A DNA stretch of 64,000 nt, taken from an uncultured Dysgonomonas sp. GTDB taxonomy: Bacteria; Bacteroidota; Bacteroidia; Bacteroidales; Dysgonomonadaceae. The stretch spans positions 124,001 to 188,000 of the forward strand of contig NZ_CAKUOF010000009.1 in NCBI RefSeq assembly GCF_934668725.1, given 5' to 3'. The notes under the pieces were generated by a model. The model worked only from the letters and a program-made list of their open reading frames with translations. It was not told where the DNA came from and ran no database searches. Below, in pieces: positions 1-9,411 of this stretch. Within the stretch, counting starts at the first letter, position 1; each line of letters opens with the position of its first letter. The translations under genes were made by a program, and so were the position numbers.

Positions 1-1
1 T

Positions 2-481
2 AATATGACCAAAGACAGGAAAGCTCTGGCGGAGGGAGGTACGACTTATAGTTCGATTGATTATCCGATGTTCCGTACAGCAGATGCCTATTTGATGGCA
101 GCCGAAGCTATTCTTAGAGGAGCTAGCGGTAGTCGTGCCCAAGCTTTGTCATACGTTAATGAAATCAGAGATAGGGCTTACCTGTCGGGAACTTATGGAA
201 ATGGAATATCAGGAAGAATAAGTGATAGCCAGTTGACGCTTGATTTTATTATGGATGAACGTGCCCGTGAGTTATACACCGAACTTGTTCGACGTACCGA
301 TCTTATTCGTTTTGGGAAATTTACCAAAGGCTATAATTGGGATTGGAAAGGAAGTGACGGATCAGCAGGAAATTATATGGGTAAAGATGTTGACAATAAG
401 TATAACCTGTTTCCTATTCCTCAGGATGAGTTTACAGTTAATCCTTATATTACTCAAAATCCCGATTACATACATAAATAA
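2..481 (+). CDS. SusD/RagB-family outer-membrane lipoprotein, C-terminal part
   Basis: Only the last 160 or so residues are present; the frame is open to the window edge, so the gene is cut by the window and the first Met at 5 is internal. The piece has the usual SusD C-terminal layout: a TPR-like helical stretch (YPMFRTADAYLMAAEAILR), a helix with NEIRDRA, the MDERARELY box, and the closing LFPIPQDEFTVNP followed by ITQNPDY. Such proteins sit on the cell surface beside a SusC TonB-dependent transporter and help capture glycans or other polymers. The SusC partner should lie upstream, outside the window. A hairpin follows at 536-566. Confidence 0.95.
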   Translation, partial: NMTKDRKALAEGGTTYSSIDYPMFRTADAYLMAAEAILRGASGSRAQALSYVNEIRDRAYLSGTYGNGISGRISDSQLTLDFIMDERARELYTELVRRTDLIRFGKFTKGYNWDWKGSDGSAGNYMGKDVDNKYNLFPIPQDEFTVNPYITQNPDYIHK

Positions 482-535
482 TACTAAAAACACGATATCT
501 TTTTTAGGGCGCGTGATGCGTCTGATTCATGTGTG

Positions 536-566
536 AAAAGCTGTCTTGAAAGAATAGGCAGCTTTT
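536..566 (+). terminator. Hairpin terminator after SusD
   Basis: An 8-bp inverted repeat (AAAAGCTG at 536-543 and CAGCTTTT at 559-566) with a T-rich right arm lies 55 bases after the SusD stop. It likely ends the SusC/D operon. Confidence 0.6.
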
Positions 567-644
567 ATTAACGCAATTTGAGAATAAACAGTTTTTGTAA
601 TTTTTTTAACTTAAGGTCTAAGCCTTACTCTTAAAATATAAATA

Positions 645-1940
645 ATGAAAATATTAAATCTGAAAAGTACTTGTTTATTATCCATATCATTACTCTTAAG
701 TGTCAGTTCTCTTTGGGGGCAGACAACAAAAGAGGAAATGTTCGAAACTCCGGAAAAAACAGGCAGTGTTTACTATGCTTATCCTTCTGATGAAATTATA
801 ACCCAAACTCCTGTACCAAAAGGATACGAACCCTTTTATATCAGCCATTATGGTCGCCATGGATCACGCTATCTGATAAGTGATGATGATTATAAGTGGG
901 TACTTGATCTTTTAGAAGATGCGAAAAATGCAAATGCACTTACACCTTTGGGTATAGATGCTTATAATCGTTTATCCAAAGTCTGGATAGAAGCCGAAGG
1001 GCATGGAGGCGACCTTTCGCCTTTAGGTGTACGCCAGCAGCGAGGTATTGCAGAACGGATGTACAAGTCGTTTCCTCAGATATTTACCGATAGTGTAAAA
1101 TTGTCGGCACGCTCGACTGTTATTATACGTTGTGTGCTAAGCATGGATGCTTTCAGCGAACGGTTGAAAGAATTTAATCCTACATTGGATATTACTCGCG
1201 AATCGAGTAATAAGTATATGAAGTATCTGAACTATCATACCAATGAGGCATTAGACTTCAGAGCAAAGAATGGCGGAGTATGGCGTGAAGAATACCGTAA
1301 ATTTGAGCAAAGCCATACAAAACCCGACAGACTGGTAAATTCGTTGTTCTCGGATAGTACCTATATTGTAAAAAAAGTAAATCCATTTTCTTTAATGTGG
1401 GCATTGTATTGGATTGCAGGAGATATGCAGAATATAGAAACCAACATATCTTTCTATGACCTGTTTGAGAATCAAGAATTATTCGATTTGTGGCAGTGTG
1501 TAAATTACCGGCATTATGTATGTGATGCAACTTCGTCACAAAACGGGGGAATCATGATGGGAAATGCTAAACCTCTCTTGCGTAATATCCTCGACAGTGC
1601 CAATGAGGTAATCTCTTCGAACAGTAAAGGTGGAACATTTCGTTTCGGACACGATGGTAACCTTATGCCTCTTGCGGCTCTCCTTCATTTGGAGAACTGT
1701 TACAACAGTGTAGCCGATCCTGCTGAGTTTTATAAGGCTTGGAGCGATTTCAAGATTGTGCCTATGGCAGGAAATGTACAAATTGTATTTTTCAGGAAGA
1801 AAGATTCCGATGATATACTGGTTAAATTTCTGCTGCATGAGAATGAAATAACCGTACCACCCATAAAGAGCGATATATTACCATATTATCATTGGAAAGA
1901 TGTGGAAGCTTATTATATATCTCTGCTCGAAAACAAATAA
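645..1940 (+). CDS. Secreted histidine phosphatase (clade 2, MINPP/phytase-like)
   Basis: This 431-residue protein begins with a signal peptide (hydrophobic LLSISLLLSVSSLWG, cleavage likely near residue 25) and is therefore periplasmic or exported. The catalytic RHGSR motif is at residues 71-75 and the partner His-Asp (FGHDGNLMP) is at 336-337; together they define the clade-2 histidine phosphatases, which pass phosphate through a phospho-His intermediate and include Bacteroides MINPP-type inositol-polyphosphate phosphatases and acid phosphatases. The size fits. The substrate cannot be read from sequence; phytate-like or other phosphate monoesters are plausible. It stands alone, following the SusD terminator, and the next gene starts 79 bases later. 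Confidence 0.88.
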   Translation: MKILNLKSTCLLSISLLLSVSSLWGQTTKEEMFETPEKTGSVYYAYPSDEIITQTPVPKGYEPFYISHYGRHGSRYLISDDDYKWVLDLLEDAKNANALTPLGIDAYNRLSKVWIEAEGHGGDLSPLGVRQQRGIAERMYKSFPQIFTDSVKLSARSTVIIRCVLSMDAFSERLKEFNPTLDITRESSNKYMKYLNYHTNEALDFRAKNGGVWREEYRKFEQSHTKPDRLVNSLFSDSTYIVKKVNPFSLMWALYWIAGDMQNIETNISFYDLFENQELFDLWQCVNYRHYVCDATSSQNGGIMMGNAKPLLRNILDSANEVISSNSKGGTFRFGHDGNLMPLAALLHLENCYNSVADPAEFYKAWSDFKIVPMAGNVQIVFFRKKDSDDILVKFLLHENEITVPPIKSDILPYYHWKDVEAYYISLLENK

Positions 1941-2019
1941 TCGAACACACTAACTAATTTCTTAACACAGTATAAAGCTATGCGTATTGTATGGTTTATT
2001 AATTAAAAAATTTTGCAAG

Positions 2020-3399
2020 ATGAAAAAGAAAAATGTGTTTGACAATCCCAAGTTGAAAGAGATTTTCGACTTGGAGGCTTTACCCGAAGTTACTTTGCAA
2101 ATTAAAGTGGCGGACTGGAATAGGTTACTTGATGCCTATGACGAAGCACCGGAGGTGAATTTTTGGATCCCGGGAGATTTTGTTTTCGGTGGTAATGAAC
2201 ACATTACCGCTCAGAAAATCCCCAATGTAGGTCTAAGAGTCAGAGGAAATAGTAGTCGTAATCGTCCCGAGGGAAATAGAGGAGAACACCATAATCCTAA
2301 AAATCCGGTTTGGCGTCAGGCTAGTTTTGCTCTTCAATTCGGAAGAAATGTATCGGGGCAAAGGTTCGAAAGCTTATCCAGACTTGACCTTAAATTTATC
2401 AGAGAAGATCCTGCGCGGATTCGTGAAGTGTACAGCTTCGATCTGTATCAGGAAGCCGGAGTATACTCGGGGCCATTGATGAGTATGTGCAGATTTTTCA
2501 TCCACATCATTGATGGAGGTGCTAAGCCCGCTTACTTCGGTATTTATAAACTGAAGGAATTTATTGAGGATGATTATCTTGATGCCCGGAAGACCTATTT
2601 CGGAGATGATAATCCAGGTAGCCATATTCCTTTTCTCTGGAAGGGCGATAACGGTGCGGCCTTAAATAATTATGACCCTTCTGTGATAGAAGATCGTGAT
2701 ATTTATGATCTTCGGACAAATAAGTCTAACCGAAAAGTCGCTAATGCTCAACTGACAAGCTTTGTCCGTAACCTTGTGACGTTGAATGGTGATGCTCTGA
2801 AGAATTGGGCTTATGAGGCAATGGATGTTAAATTACTGCTGAAGTCTTATTTGATAAATGTAATCTGTGGAAATATGGACGATTATTGGTCGAATGCTAA
2901 TAACTTCAACTTTTATTTTAACACGCATGGTAAATTCTTCTTTATACCAAATGATTTTGATACTACGTTAGGAACAGGGTGGGGAATTGATGCCGGAACT
3001 CAGCATATATTTCACTGGGGTAACCCCGGTCATCCTTTAATTCAAAAACTACTGACTGTTTCTGATTTTTTACATTTGTATATATCGGCTTTCTATGAAC
3101 TTACTAACGCAAACGATGGCCCATTTTATGTTAACAGAAGTATTCACCGTATCGAAAAATGGTATACTTTAATAAGACCTTATATTTGGGATGATACTAT
3201 ACATTTTGGCTGTCAGAATGACGATGCAGGGTGTATATTACAGCTTCAGAATGAAAATTATCAGACACCATTTGAAGATAGACCTGCTTGGTGGACATCC
3301 GGAGGACATAATCGAAACTATCGTCTGTTGGAAAGAGGACGGTGGAACTTCTTTGAAGTTAGTGGTGATGCAGATCGTATACCTCAAATACACGACTGA
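2020..3399 (+). CDS. CotH-kinase-like protein
   Basis: A 460-residue protein with hallmarks of the CotH kinase family (atypical protein kinases first known from spore coats, common in Bacteroidota). Visible motifs are RVRGNSS near residue 75, the GIYKLKEFIEDDYL segment near 175 (equivalent to the GxYxLxE block), GNMDDYWSNANNFNFYF near 290, and the metal-binding PNDFDTTLG just after. I prefer ATG 2020 (MKKKNVFDNP) over the upstream TTG at 1987, which would add a short non-conserved leader. No signal peptide is evident with either start, which is unusual because many relatives are exported. The substrate is unknown. A shared hairpin separates it from the convergent barrel gene. Confidence 0.85.
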   Translation: MKKKNVFDNPKLKEIFDLEALPEVTLQIKVADWNRLLDAYDEAPEVNFWIPGDFVFGGNEHITAQKIPNVGLRVRGNSSRNRPEGNRGEHHNPKNPVWRQASFALQFGRNVSGQRFESLSRLDLKFIREDPARIREVYSFDLYQEAGVYSGPLMSMCRFFIHIIDGGAKPAYFGIYKLKEFIEDDYLDARKTYFGDDNPGSHIPFLWKGDNGAALNNYDPSVIEDRDIYDLRTNKSNRKVANAQLTSFVRNLVTLNGDALKNWAYEAMDVKLLLKSYLINVICGNMDDYWSNANNFNFYFNTHGKFFFIPNDFDTTLGTGWGIDAGTQHIFHWGNPGHPLIQKLLTVSDFLHLYISAFYELTNANDGPFYVNRSIHRIEKWYTLIRPYIWDDTIHFGCQNDDAGCILQLQNENYQTPFEDRPAWWTSGGHNRNYRLLERGRWNFFEVSGDADRIPQIHD

Positions 3400-3420
3400 T
3401 AAGACTATAATAAAAAGAAA

Positions 3421-3441
3421 AAGCGAGTTTAATGCTCGCTT
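3421..3441. terminator. Bidirectional hairpin terminator
   Basis: A 7-bp stem (AAGCGAG at 3421-3427, CTCGCTT at 3435-3441) is flanked by an A-run on the left and a T-run on the right, so it can stop both the CotH-like gene and the convergent barrel gene. Confidence 0.75.
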
Positions 3442-3469
3442 TTTTATGACTGTTATGGGTAAGCTTTTA

Positions 3470-4096
3470 TCAGAAAAAGTATCCTGCCGATAAGCTCAGA
3501 TTACCCGCTCTCATTTTTCCCTTTTCAGATCCGCTGATGTCATTCGCTCCAATCTGGTTACCAAGACTTAGTACGAACTTGTTAACTTCGATGCCTACAC
3601 CAATCCCTACGCCATAATCCCAACGCTTCATATCCGATTCTTTAGTATAAAGCTTATTGTCTACAACTTTACCGTCTATCTTACCTGCTACTTTTCCATA
3701 AATATTATAACCTACGTATGGACCTCCATATACAAATATTTTAGAGCCATTGTCTCCTAAATTAAATTTAGCTTTAATGTTTATGGGTAGTTGCAGAGTG
3801 TTTAAAGTGATATGCCCGTCTTTCATGCGGAAAGAATTCTTTTTCTTGAGGTTAGCACCGTGATTCAGGTACATTAGTTCAGGTTGGATAGAGAACATTT
3901 CAGACAATGAGTATTCCATCATACCCCCAAAATGATATCCGAATCTACCATTGTACTGATCGGAGTTTAAGCCTTCATTACTTCCACTGGTATAGAGGTT
4001 GGAGAAATTTCCTCCAGCTTTAATTCCGTAGCGGATTTGTGAACTAATAGTTGCTGATAAACAAAGAATTACAGATAGTAAGATTAGCTTTTTCAT
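3470..4096 (-). CDS. PorT-like outer-membrane beta-barrel protein
   Basis: A 208-residue protein with a cleavable signal peptide (MKKLILLSVILCLSATISSQ) followed by alternating amphipathic strands rich in Gly, Tyr and Asn, beginning IRYGIKAGGNFSNLY and ending in the aromatic strand NLSLSAGYFF. This is the standard appearance of the 8-stranded porin-family/PorT domain of Bacteroidota. It probably folds in the outer membrane; no specific transport function can be inferred. The gene is monocistronic: its neighbour upstream (4249-4968, same strand) is about 150 bases away, and a bidirectional hairpin closes it downstream. Confidence 0.85.
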   Translation of the reverse strand: MKKLILLSVILCLSATISSQIRYGIKAGGNFSNLYTSGSNEGLNSDQYNGRFGYHFGGMMEYSLSEMFSIQPELMYLNHGANLKKKNSFRMKDGHITLNTLQLPINIKAKFNLGDNGSKIFVYGGPYVGYNIYGKVAGKIDGKVVDNKLYTKESDMKRWDYGVGIGVGIEVNKFVLSLGNQIGANDISGSEKGKMRAGNLSLSAGYFF

Positions 4097-4248
4097 AACG
4101 ACTGGTTTTATTTTAATTTGTTTTTTTGATTATTTATACTGCGAAGATATATCCTTTCAATAAGCAGATTTCAGATAAGAGACAGAACGCCTCTGTTTGT
4201 ATACCAAAGGCTTATTTTTGTAGATTAGAGGTTTTTCTTTGGGTATGG

Positions 4249-4968
4249 TTACTCTTTTTTGAGATATGTATATAGCTTATTACGATTGACTGTAACTCTA
4301 ATCCCATCTTTGACTTTGGCTTTTTTGACAGAACCTAAAGGGTGAATTGTAAGTATGCCACTTTCGAGCATCTTGCCCAATTGATTTGAGGAGGTGTTGA
4401 AACACTGCCTGATTAATGATGTTAATTTCAAATCGAGATTGAAGTTTGATCTTATCTCGAACACAACTATATCTTCTTCCATTTTAACAATCTCTTCGAG
4501 TGTTGTATTCTCATGAATTATGTTGTATTCAATATTACTGTGATCCGACTCCAGATTGTTTCGCTTTGCGGTTTCTGTATCGAAGGCGTATTTCCATGCC
4601 GTATCCTCATCGTTCATCATAAATTTTTGATATAGTTCTTTATCAATCAATTCGGGTCGGGTACGAGACAGGATAGTGATATTACATGTGTTATCGCATT
4701 TGATACATTTATAGATCAGCCAGACATCAATACTCTTTTTCTGTGAGTTGAGTCTGAATTTATCACTGCAATAATATAGATTGCTGCTTTTGCATTTACT
4801 GCATTTTCTTTTAAATAAAGGCGTATCGGTAGGTATAACTTCCCAAATAAAATGCCGGATCGTATTATTGTTTTTGCTTACTGATTCTGTCGAGATATAC
4901 TGCTTAATATTCTTCTCTATATTTTTCATCTGCATGGTATGCATATATAAATCTATCTGCCTGATCAT
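4249..4968 (-). CDS. DUF1062 protein (zinc-ribbon type)
   Basis: The N-terminal half shows the DUF1062 pattern: WEVIPTDTP, a CSKCKSS knuckle, DKFRLNSQKKSIDVWLIYKC and a second CIKCDNTC knuckle, giving two CxxC pairs that should bind zinc. The C-terminal half has a short helical domain (LTSLIRQCFNTSSNQLGKMLESGIL) resembling an HTH or ribbon-helix fold. The biochemical role is unknown. The start is uncertain: Met codons at 4968, 4944, 4935 and 4929 are all possible, and the conserved part begins shortly after the last. It is isolated, with 266 bases of empty sequence before the next gene. Confidence 0.75.
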   Translation of the reverse strand: MIRQIDLYMHTMQMKNIEKNIKQYISTESVSKNNNTIRHFIWEVIPTDTPLFKRKCSKCKSSNLYYCSDKFRLNSQKKSIDVWLIYKCIKCDNTCNITILSRTRPELIDKELYQKFMMNDEDTAWKYAFDTETAKRNNLESDHSNIEYNIIHENTTLEEIVKMEEDIVVFEIRSNFNLDLKLTSLIRQCFNTSSNQLGKMLESGILTIHPLGSVKKAKVKDGIRVTVNRNKLYTYLKKE

Positions 4969-5234
4969 ATTGAATGGTCAAGAGAATCGATTGGGTAACA
5001 GGAATACGATACCTCTGTTAATGAGAGTATTGTAAACCAATAATAAGTTTTAGGAATGAAAAATTTATCAGAGCTGTGAGCCCCAATAAAAAGATATATC
5101 AGCCTGTAGTGTAAAGGCTAATATTAAGCAGTAATATATAAGAGAATTATTCTCAAAGCACAGATTTTATGATTTCCGGTGCAAAGGTATTTATTTTTTT
5201 GAAAGTATGCCTGATATTTAAATGTTTATACTCA

Positions 5235-5690
5235 TCACCAGTCTGTAGAGTCTAAATAAGCGATCTGTTCCGGATCTAGTAATTTTCTGATTTTTTTTCT
5301 CGATTCGAGTACTATATTATCTAATTTATCTTCGAGTTTAGCAATTTCCCTCTCTTTGTTGCCGATCTCTCTGGCGTTGGTCGGATCATTGGCATATAAA
5401 GTCTCCAGTTGAAAGATTCTTTTTGTAAGAGTTTGACTTACTCCGATGAGTTTCTTTTTTGCTTTACTGTTGATACTTTCGATTTTTTTGCGTTGGCTAT
5501 CGTTCAGATGAGGTATGCTATTCCAGTCCTTCAATACATCGGTCTGGTAAAGAGGTTGGGCCCGTACGTCATCTACCAGTACAGGTCGTCTTCTGCTGTT
5601 TAGCTGAGGGGTTTGCGAATATGATATCCCTATGCATACAGCAGATAGCAATGTAGCTATAATGAAAATTCTGATGCTCCCTGATTTCAT
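5235..5690 (-). CDS. Small exported helical protein (Spy/CpxP-like fold suspected)
   Basis: This 151-residue protein starts with a signal peptide (IFIIATLLSAVCIGISYSQ) and continues as a predicted helical bundle: a long basic/acidic helix around SQRKKIESINSKAKKKL, a second with RIFQLETLYANDP, a third KEREIAKLEDKLDNIVLESRKKIRKLL, and the ending DPEQIAYLDS. The DPEQxxxL ending is like the LTxxQ-type periplasmic chaperone/sensor proteins (Spy, CpxP), but identity is uncertain. ATG 5690 leaves a single base between its start and the stop of the S41 protease, so the two are almost certainly cotranscribed and translationally coupled. Confidence 0.6.
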   Translation of the reverse strand: MKSGSIRIFIIATLLSAVCIGISYSQTPQLNSRRRPVLVDDVRAQPLYQTDVLKDWNSIPHLNDSQRKKIESINSKAKKKLIGVSQTLTKRIFQLETLYANDPTNAREIGNKEREIAKLEDKLDNIVLESRKKIRKLLDPEQIAYLDSTDW

Positions 5691-5691
5691 G

Positions 5692-7131
5692 TTATTCTTG
5701 TAAGTCATTCATGGGAATCATTACCCTGTTGTCAACAAGACCTCTGTTGCTCCAAGGTTTTCTCTGGATAGACGAACCTTGAGGTTGAAGTTGTTTTGCA
5801 TCTGCCTGAACGTTTCGTACACTGGCCATACCTGTAATTTTTTCGATAGCTTTTTGCAGCATTACCTCCTTTAAATCACCGAGAGCAAACTTATGCACAT
5901 TATTATCGCGTAACTCTTCGTCGGGTACAAAGCCATTTTCGAAGTCGGAAGTTCCGTTCGAATTGAAGTACTTTAAAACAATAGGCTGCATGCCCCATTT
6001 ATTTGTGTTTTTATTTTCCTCATCATATATCGTATAAGAGCCAACATTTTTACCTACAGTAGTAGTTCCTATAAGATATACGTTCATATATGGTTTAAGT
6101 CCGTTAATAAGCATTTCACTGGCAGAGGCAGTCCAGCCACTAGTAAGTACATAAAGTGATTTTATAGTACCCGGATTGTTGAGTTTTTCCTGCTTTGTTT
6201 TATTCACTTCTATTTTATCCATGAATTTATCGGTCAGAGACTCAGCCCCGTATTTCTTTAAATAAGCAGCCTGATAAAGAGGATTGAACTGCACGGAACT
6301 AAAAACTTTGTCTGTACTTAAATCGGGTACAATAAGGCTCGAAAGAATAACACTCGATAGCATAGAACCGCCATTGTTATAACGTAAATCTAAAACAAGG
6401 TCGGTGATGCCTTTCGATTTGAAGCCGGCAAATACTTTATTCAGCTCAAGATCGTATTGTTTATCTCCACTTCCATTGTCGTTGGCAAAAAAGTTATACA
6501 CAAGATACCCTATTTTTTTATTGGCCACAGTATATGTACTATCGAGATAAACAGGGTTTTCGGCATATTTACTTACTTTTTGAATCGTTTTATTCGTTGG
6601 ATTTTTTAATGAAGAATCTACAAATGTAATTTGAACTGTACTGTTTTGACCCGACAGGAGAGTTCTCCAGTTTATTGCATTCAAATTAACCCCATCTACC
6701 ATTGTAAAGAGGTCGCCTCTTTTCAGCCCGGCAGCTTGTGCAGGAGTATTGGGCTTTACATAGGCCACTTGACCAACAATCAGATTCGGATCATCCGATA
6801 TAAGATAACCTGCTATATACTCAAAACCTACATCACCACTGTTTACACCATTGAGTGACGACATCAAATCCAGGTAATTATCTTGTATCCACGAAAAACG
6901 ATCGCTCTTGTTGAGTAAGGCATCGAAAAATTTATCAGGACTTAAACTTTTATCAGGATTCGCGGGAAGTGTTTCATTCCATAAGTAATACATCCCCATT
7001 TGTTCATATATCCAATCATTTACATAGGTTGGACTTTTAGGGTTTAATTTGGGTATATTATCGTCGTCAGAACTGCACGAACTAAATATAAACAAGGGAA
7101 GTGAAAGGAGTATTGCCAGATTTATTTTCAT
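5692..7131 (-). CDS. S41-family C-terminal processing protease, lipoprotein
   Basis: A 479-residue protein with a lipobox (LFIFSSC, Cys19) followed by an acidic SSDDD stretch, so it is probably membrane-anchored and possibly surface-exposed. A PDZ-like segment follows near 110-170 (NTPAQAAGLKRGDLFTMVDG). The S41 catalytic domain shows DLVLDLRYNNGG near 245, the Ser motif TASASE at about 334-339 and the Lys motif VGKNVGS at 359-365, so the Ser-Lys dyad is intact. Such enzymes cleave unfolded or C-terminally tagged envelope proteins. It leads the operon whose second gene is the small exported helical protein, a possible substrate adaptor or inhibitor (inference). Confidence 0.9.
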   Translation of the reverse strand: MKINLAILLSLPLFIFSSCSSDDDNIPKLNPKSPTYVNDWIYEQMGMYYLWNETLPANPDKSLSPDKFFDALLNKSDRFSWIQDNYLDLMSSLNGVNSGDVGFEYIAGYLISDDPNLIVGQVAYVKPNTPAQAAGLKRGDLFTMVDGVNLNAINWRTLLSGQNSTVQITFVDSSLKNPTNKTIQKVSKYAENPVYLDSTYTVANKKIGYLVYNFFANDNGSGDKQYDLELNKVFAGFKSKGITDLVLDLRYNNGGSMLSSVILSSLIVPDLSTDKVFSSVQFNPLYQAAYLKKYGAESLTDKFMDKIEVNKTKQEKLNNPGTIKSLYVLTSGWTASASEMLINGLKPYMNVYLIGTTTVGKNVGSYTIYDEENKNTNKWGMQPIVLKYFNSNGTSDFENGFVPDEELRDNNVHKFALGDLKEVMLQKAIEKITGMASVRNVQADAKQLQPQGSSIQRKPWSNRGLVDNRVMIPMNDLQE

Positions 7132-8186
7132 AGGAGATTAGTTTGTTTAATAATTGTATGAGTGTATTGTTATGTGTAGATGCTTTAAATTACAAAACTA
7201 TTTATTGTTTTGGCAGGCAAAGCAGCAATAATCAGTTATATTCTAAAAATGTATCATTCGATATTTAATCTTGCAAATATACAATTTCGGATAAGATCAA
7301 AATCTTACTTATCATTTTATTTCATTTTTTTATGTGAAAAATAAAGTAACAATAAACTATCATTGGTTACAGAAAGTATACAAAAAGGGTATACAGGTAA
7401 CATCTGGAGTGTCACTTTTGAGGTTTTTGTAAATGTCTATAAAACAGTGTTTAATGAGTGAAAAGGTGACAAACATTACAAAAGTGACACATTTTTTGTA
7501 ATTCTTATTTTCTCTTATTTTAATGTCCATATTCATATCCTATTATTTATATTATTCAGTAGTTGATTTGTTTAATATTCAATTTTTCTAACGCACCTTT
7601 ATGGGTTTGTTTTTCATTTTGCCTTGATGCAAAACGAAACAAAAGATCAAGACTGTGCCTTTTGCCCGACCCGCTAAGGACTCAAAAGCTAAAACAAAAG
7701 AAAACATTTAATGCTGATATCCTTTTGTTTCTTAACGCTTTCTTCGCCCTGCGGGTACCCCGTGCAACCGGCAAGGTCGGGAAGCCTGACGGACAAAAGC
7801 CATTTGCAGGCGTCAGCCCCGGTGCATCAGAGGCACAGCCGTTGGCTGACAAGCGAAGCAGGCGTAAAACTAAACATGCCGTAAGGCAGTAGGTTTAGTT
7901 TAGCCTGTAAGTTTAAGTCAGGCAGGCGAGCCACGCAGCACAAAGCCTTTTTGATTCCTTTTGCGGCTTTGGGCAAAAGGAATACAAGCAATCTCTGATT
8001 GCGCGTAGAAAAATGAATTTATAGAACATTAAACAGAACAAATCAACTACAGATTCGCGTCATTTATATCTTTATAGATAAATAACCCTTAGACTCTTGC
8101 TCTATTAACTATTTATTCGTCGCCAAAAGATTTTATACAAATAGTATTCTTAACTTTACTGATTATATAGAAACCAACAAATAGCT
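7132..8186. other. Gene-free interval with a GC-rich repeat-like block
   Basis: No convincing gene is seen in about 1 kb. The first 430 bases are AT-rich upstream sequence of the S41 gene. From about 7600 to 8010 base composition changes sharply to GC-rich. This block begins and ends with related words in opposite orientation (CCTTTTGCCC near 7658 and GGGCAAAAGG near 7972). An open frame at 7563-7892 crosses it but has no protein-like pattern. The block looks like an interspersed non-coding repeat of the kind scattered in Bacteroidota genomes; that family assignment is from memory, not a search. Confidence 0.5.
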
Positions 8187-8474
8187 ATGATTAAAGTAAT
8201 CGCAGAAGATTTTATAAAAGAAGAGTATCTCGAAATAGTTAAACCTCTTTATGCAGAGTTAGTTGCTAAGACAAAAGAAGAGAAAGATTGTATTGAGTAT
8301 AATTTGTATATAGATCAGGAAGATAAGACGCATTTTGTTTTTATTGAAGAATGGCCCGATCACGATGCTTTGGACAGACATTGTCAAACAGAGCATTTCA
8401 GACGACTTGTGCCAGCTATTAATAAATACCAGTCAAAAGAATGTGTTTTTACAATTATGGATATATTTGGCTAA
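8187..8474 (+). CDS. ABM-domain putative quinol monooxygenase (YgiN-like)
   Basis: A 95-residue protein of the antibiotic-biosynthesis monooxygenase fold: first strand MIKVIAEDFIK, helix with LYAELVAKTKEEKDCIEYNLY, then DKTHFVFIEEWPDHDALDRHCQTEHF, the strongly conserved EEWxDxxAxxxHxxxxHF block. Members are small dimeric proteins that oxidise quinols or similar aromatics or bind haem; the substrate here is unknown. It is a lone gene followed by a hairpin at 8513-8540. Confidence 0.88.
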   Translation: MIKVIAEDFIKEEYLEIVKPLYAELVAKTKEEKDCIEYNLYIDQEDKTHFVFIEEWPDHDALDRHCQTEHFRRLVPAINKYQSKECVFTIMDIFG

Positions 8475-8512
8475 ATATTCCGTATTGTTTTATTCTTTAG
8501 GGATATAAAATA

Positions 8513-8540
8513 TAGGTTTACCCGATATGAGGTAAACCTA
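8513..8540 (+). terminator. Hairpin terminator
   Basis: A perfect 10-bp stem (TAGGTTTACC at 8513-8522, GGTAAACCTA at 8531-8540) with an 8-base loop lies 39 bases after the ABM gene. It lacks a long T-run, so efficiency is uncertain. Confidence 0.5.
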
Positions 8541-8595
8541 ATTTGAATAAGCCCTAGTCCGTTTTTAGGTTTTTAGGCTTCCTTATAAGTCGTTA

Positions 8596-9285
8596 TTACG
8601 ATGTTTTCACTCCGAATACATATCCTACCGCAGCAGTTATAAACATTGCCACAGTTCCCCAGAAGCATATTCTGGCCACAGATCTGGCAATGCTGGAACC
8701 TCCCATTTTAGCCGCTACAGTTCCCGATATTGCCAAAAATAAGATAGCAAATATATATTGATAGAAAACCATACCTTTCAAAGGAGCTAAAATTGCTACG
8801 AGTAAAGGAAGGATTCCTCCCGAGACAAAAGATGCAGCCGATGCCATTGCAGCCTCTAAAGGATTTGGTTTGGTCATATCGTTGATGCCCAGTTCGTCAT
8901 GCGCATGAGCTTCCAGTGCATTATGATCCATCAATTGTTGGGCAACTTTTATTGAGAGGTCTTTGTCTACCCCTCTCTTTTCGTATATCCCAGCCAATTC
9001 TTCGAGTTCCTGTTGTGGGTTGTTTTCGAGTTCCTCTTTTTCTCTCTTGAGATCAGCCGTTTCAACATCGGTTTGCGAACTTACCGACACATATTCTCCT
9101 GCCGCCATCGAGCAAGCACCTGCTACCAGTCCGGCCAAAGCCGCCAAAGTGATCGAATGTCTCGAAGCATCGGCAGCGGCCACTCCTATAACAAGGCTGG
9201 TTGTAGATAAGATTCCGTCATTTGCTCCCAAAACAGCAGCCCGCAGCCAATTAGTCCGGTTTGTATAATGGTTTTCGTGATGCAT
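8596..9285 (-). CDS. VIT1/CCC1-family membrane transporter
   Basis: A 229-residue integral membrane protein. The N-terminal block RTNWLRAAVLGANDGILSTTSLVIGV is the signature of the vacuolar iron transporter family, followed by GLVAGACSMAAGEYVSVSSQTD (second TM with the Met/Glu region). A soluble acidic helical hairpin (about residues 75-135, with repeated Glu and a His-rich HALEAHAHDELGI) matches the cytosolic metal-binding domain, and three more TM segments follow. Five TM helices in all, as expected. The family moves Fe2+ or Mn2+, usually by H+ exchange. It is monocistronic. Confidence 0.9.
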   Translation of the reverse strand: MHHENHYTNRTNWLRAAVLGANDGILSTTSLVIGVAAADASRHSITLAALAGLVAGACSMAAGEYVSVSSQTDVETADLKREKEELENNPQQELEELAGIYEKRGVDKDLSIKVAQQLMDHNALEAHAHDELGINDMTKPNPLEAAMASAASFVSGGILPLLVAILAPLKGMVFYQYIFAILFLAISGTVAAKMGGSSIARSVARICFWGTVAMFITAAVGYVFGVKTS

Positions 9286-9371
9286 GGTGTTTTCGTTTTA
9301 TATCGTTTATAGTGTAAATATCCTTTTTGTTATTAAAAATAGATATCTGTTCAGATGAAAAGACGGTTAAT

Positions 9372-9409
9372 AACAGACAACTCCCGAAAAACTTCGGGAG
9401 TTGTCTGTT
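9372..9409 (-). terminator. Long perfect hairpin terminator after the VOC gene
   Basis: A perfect 17-bp inverted repeat (9372-9388 and 9393-9409) with a 4-base loop starts three bases past the stop codon of the minus-strand VOC gene. It lies between that gene and the start of the VIT gene, so it insulates the latter from read-through. Confidence 0.8.
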
Positions 9410-9411
9410 AT

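Noticed and set aside
7563..7892. 109-residue open frame across the GC-rich block
   Set aside because: It has no family pattern, low-complexity basic composition, and follows the composition of a repeat-like block.
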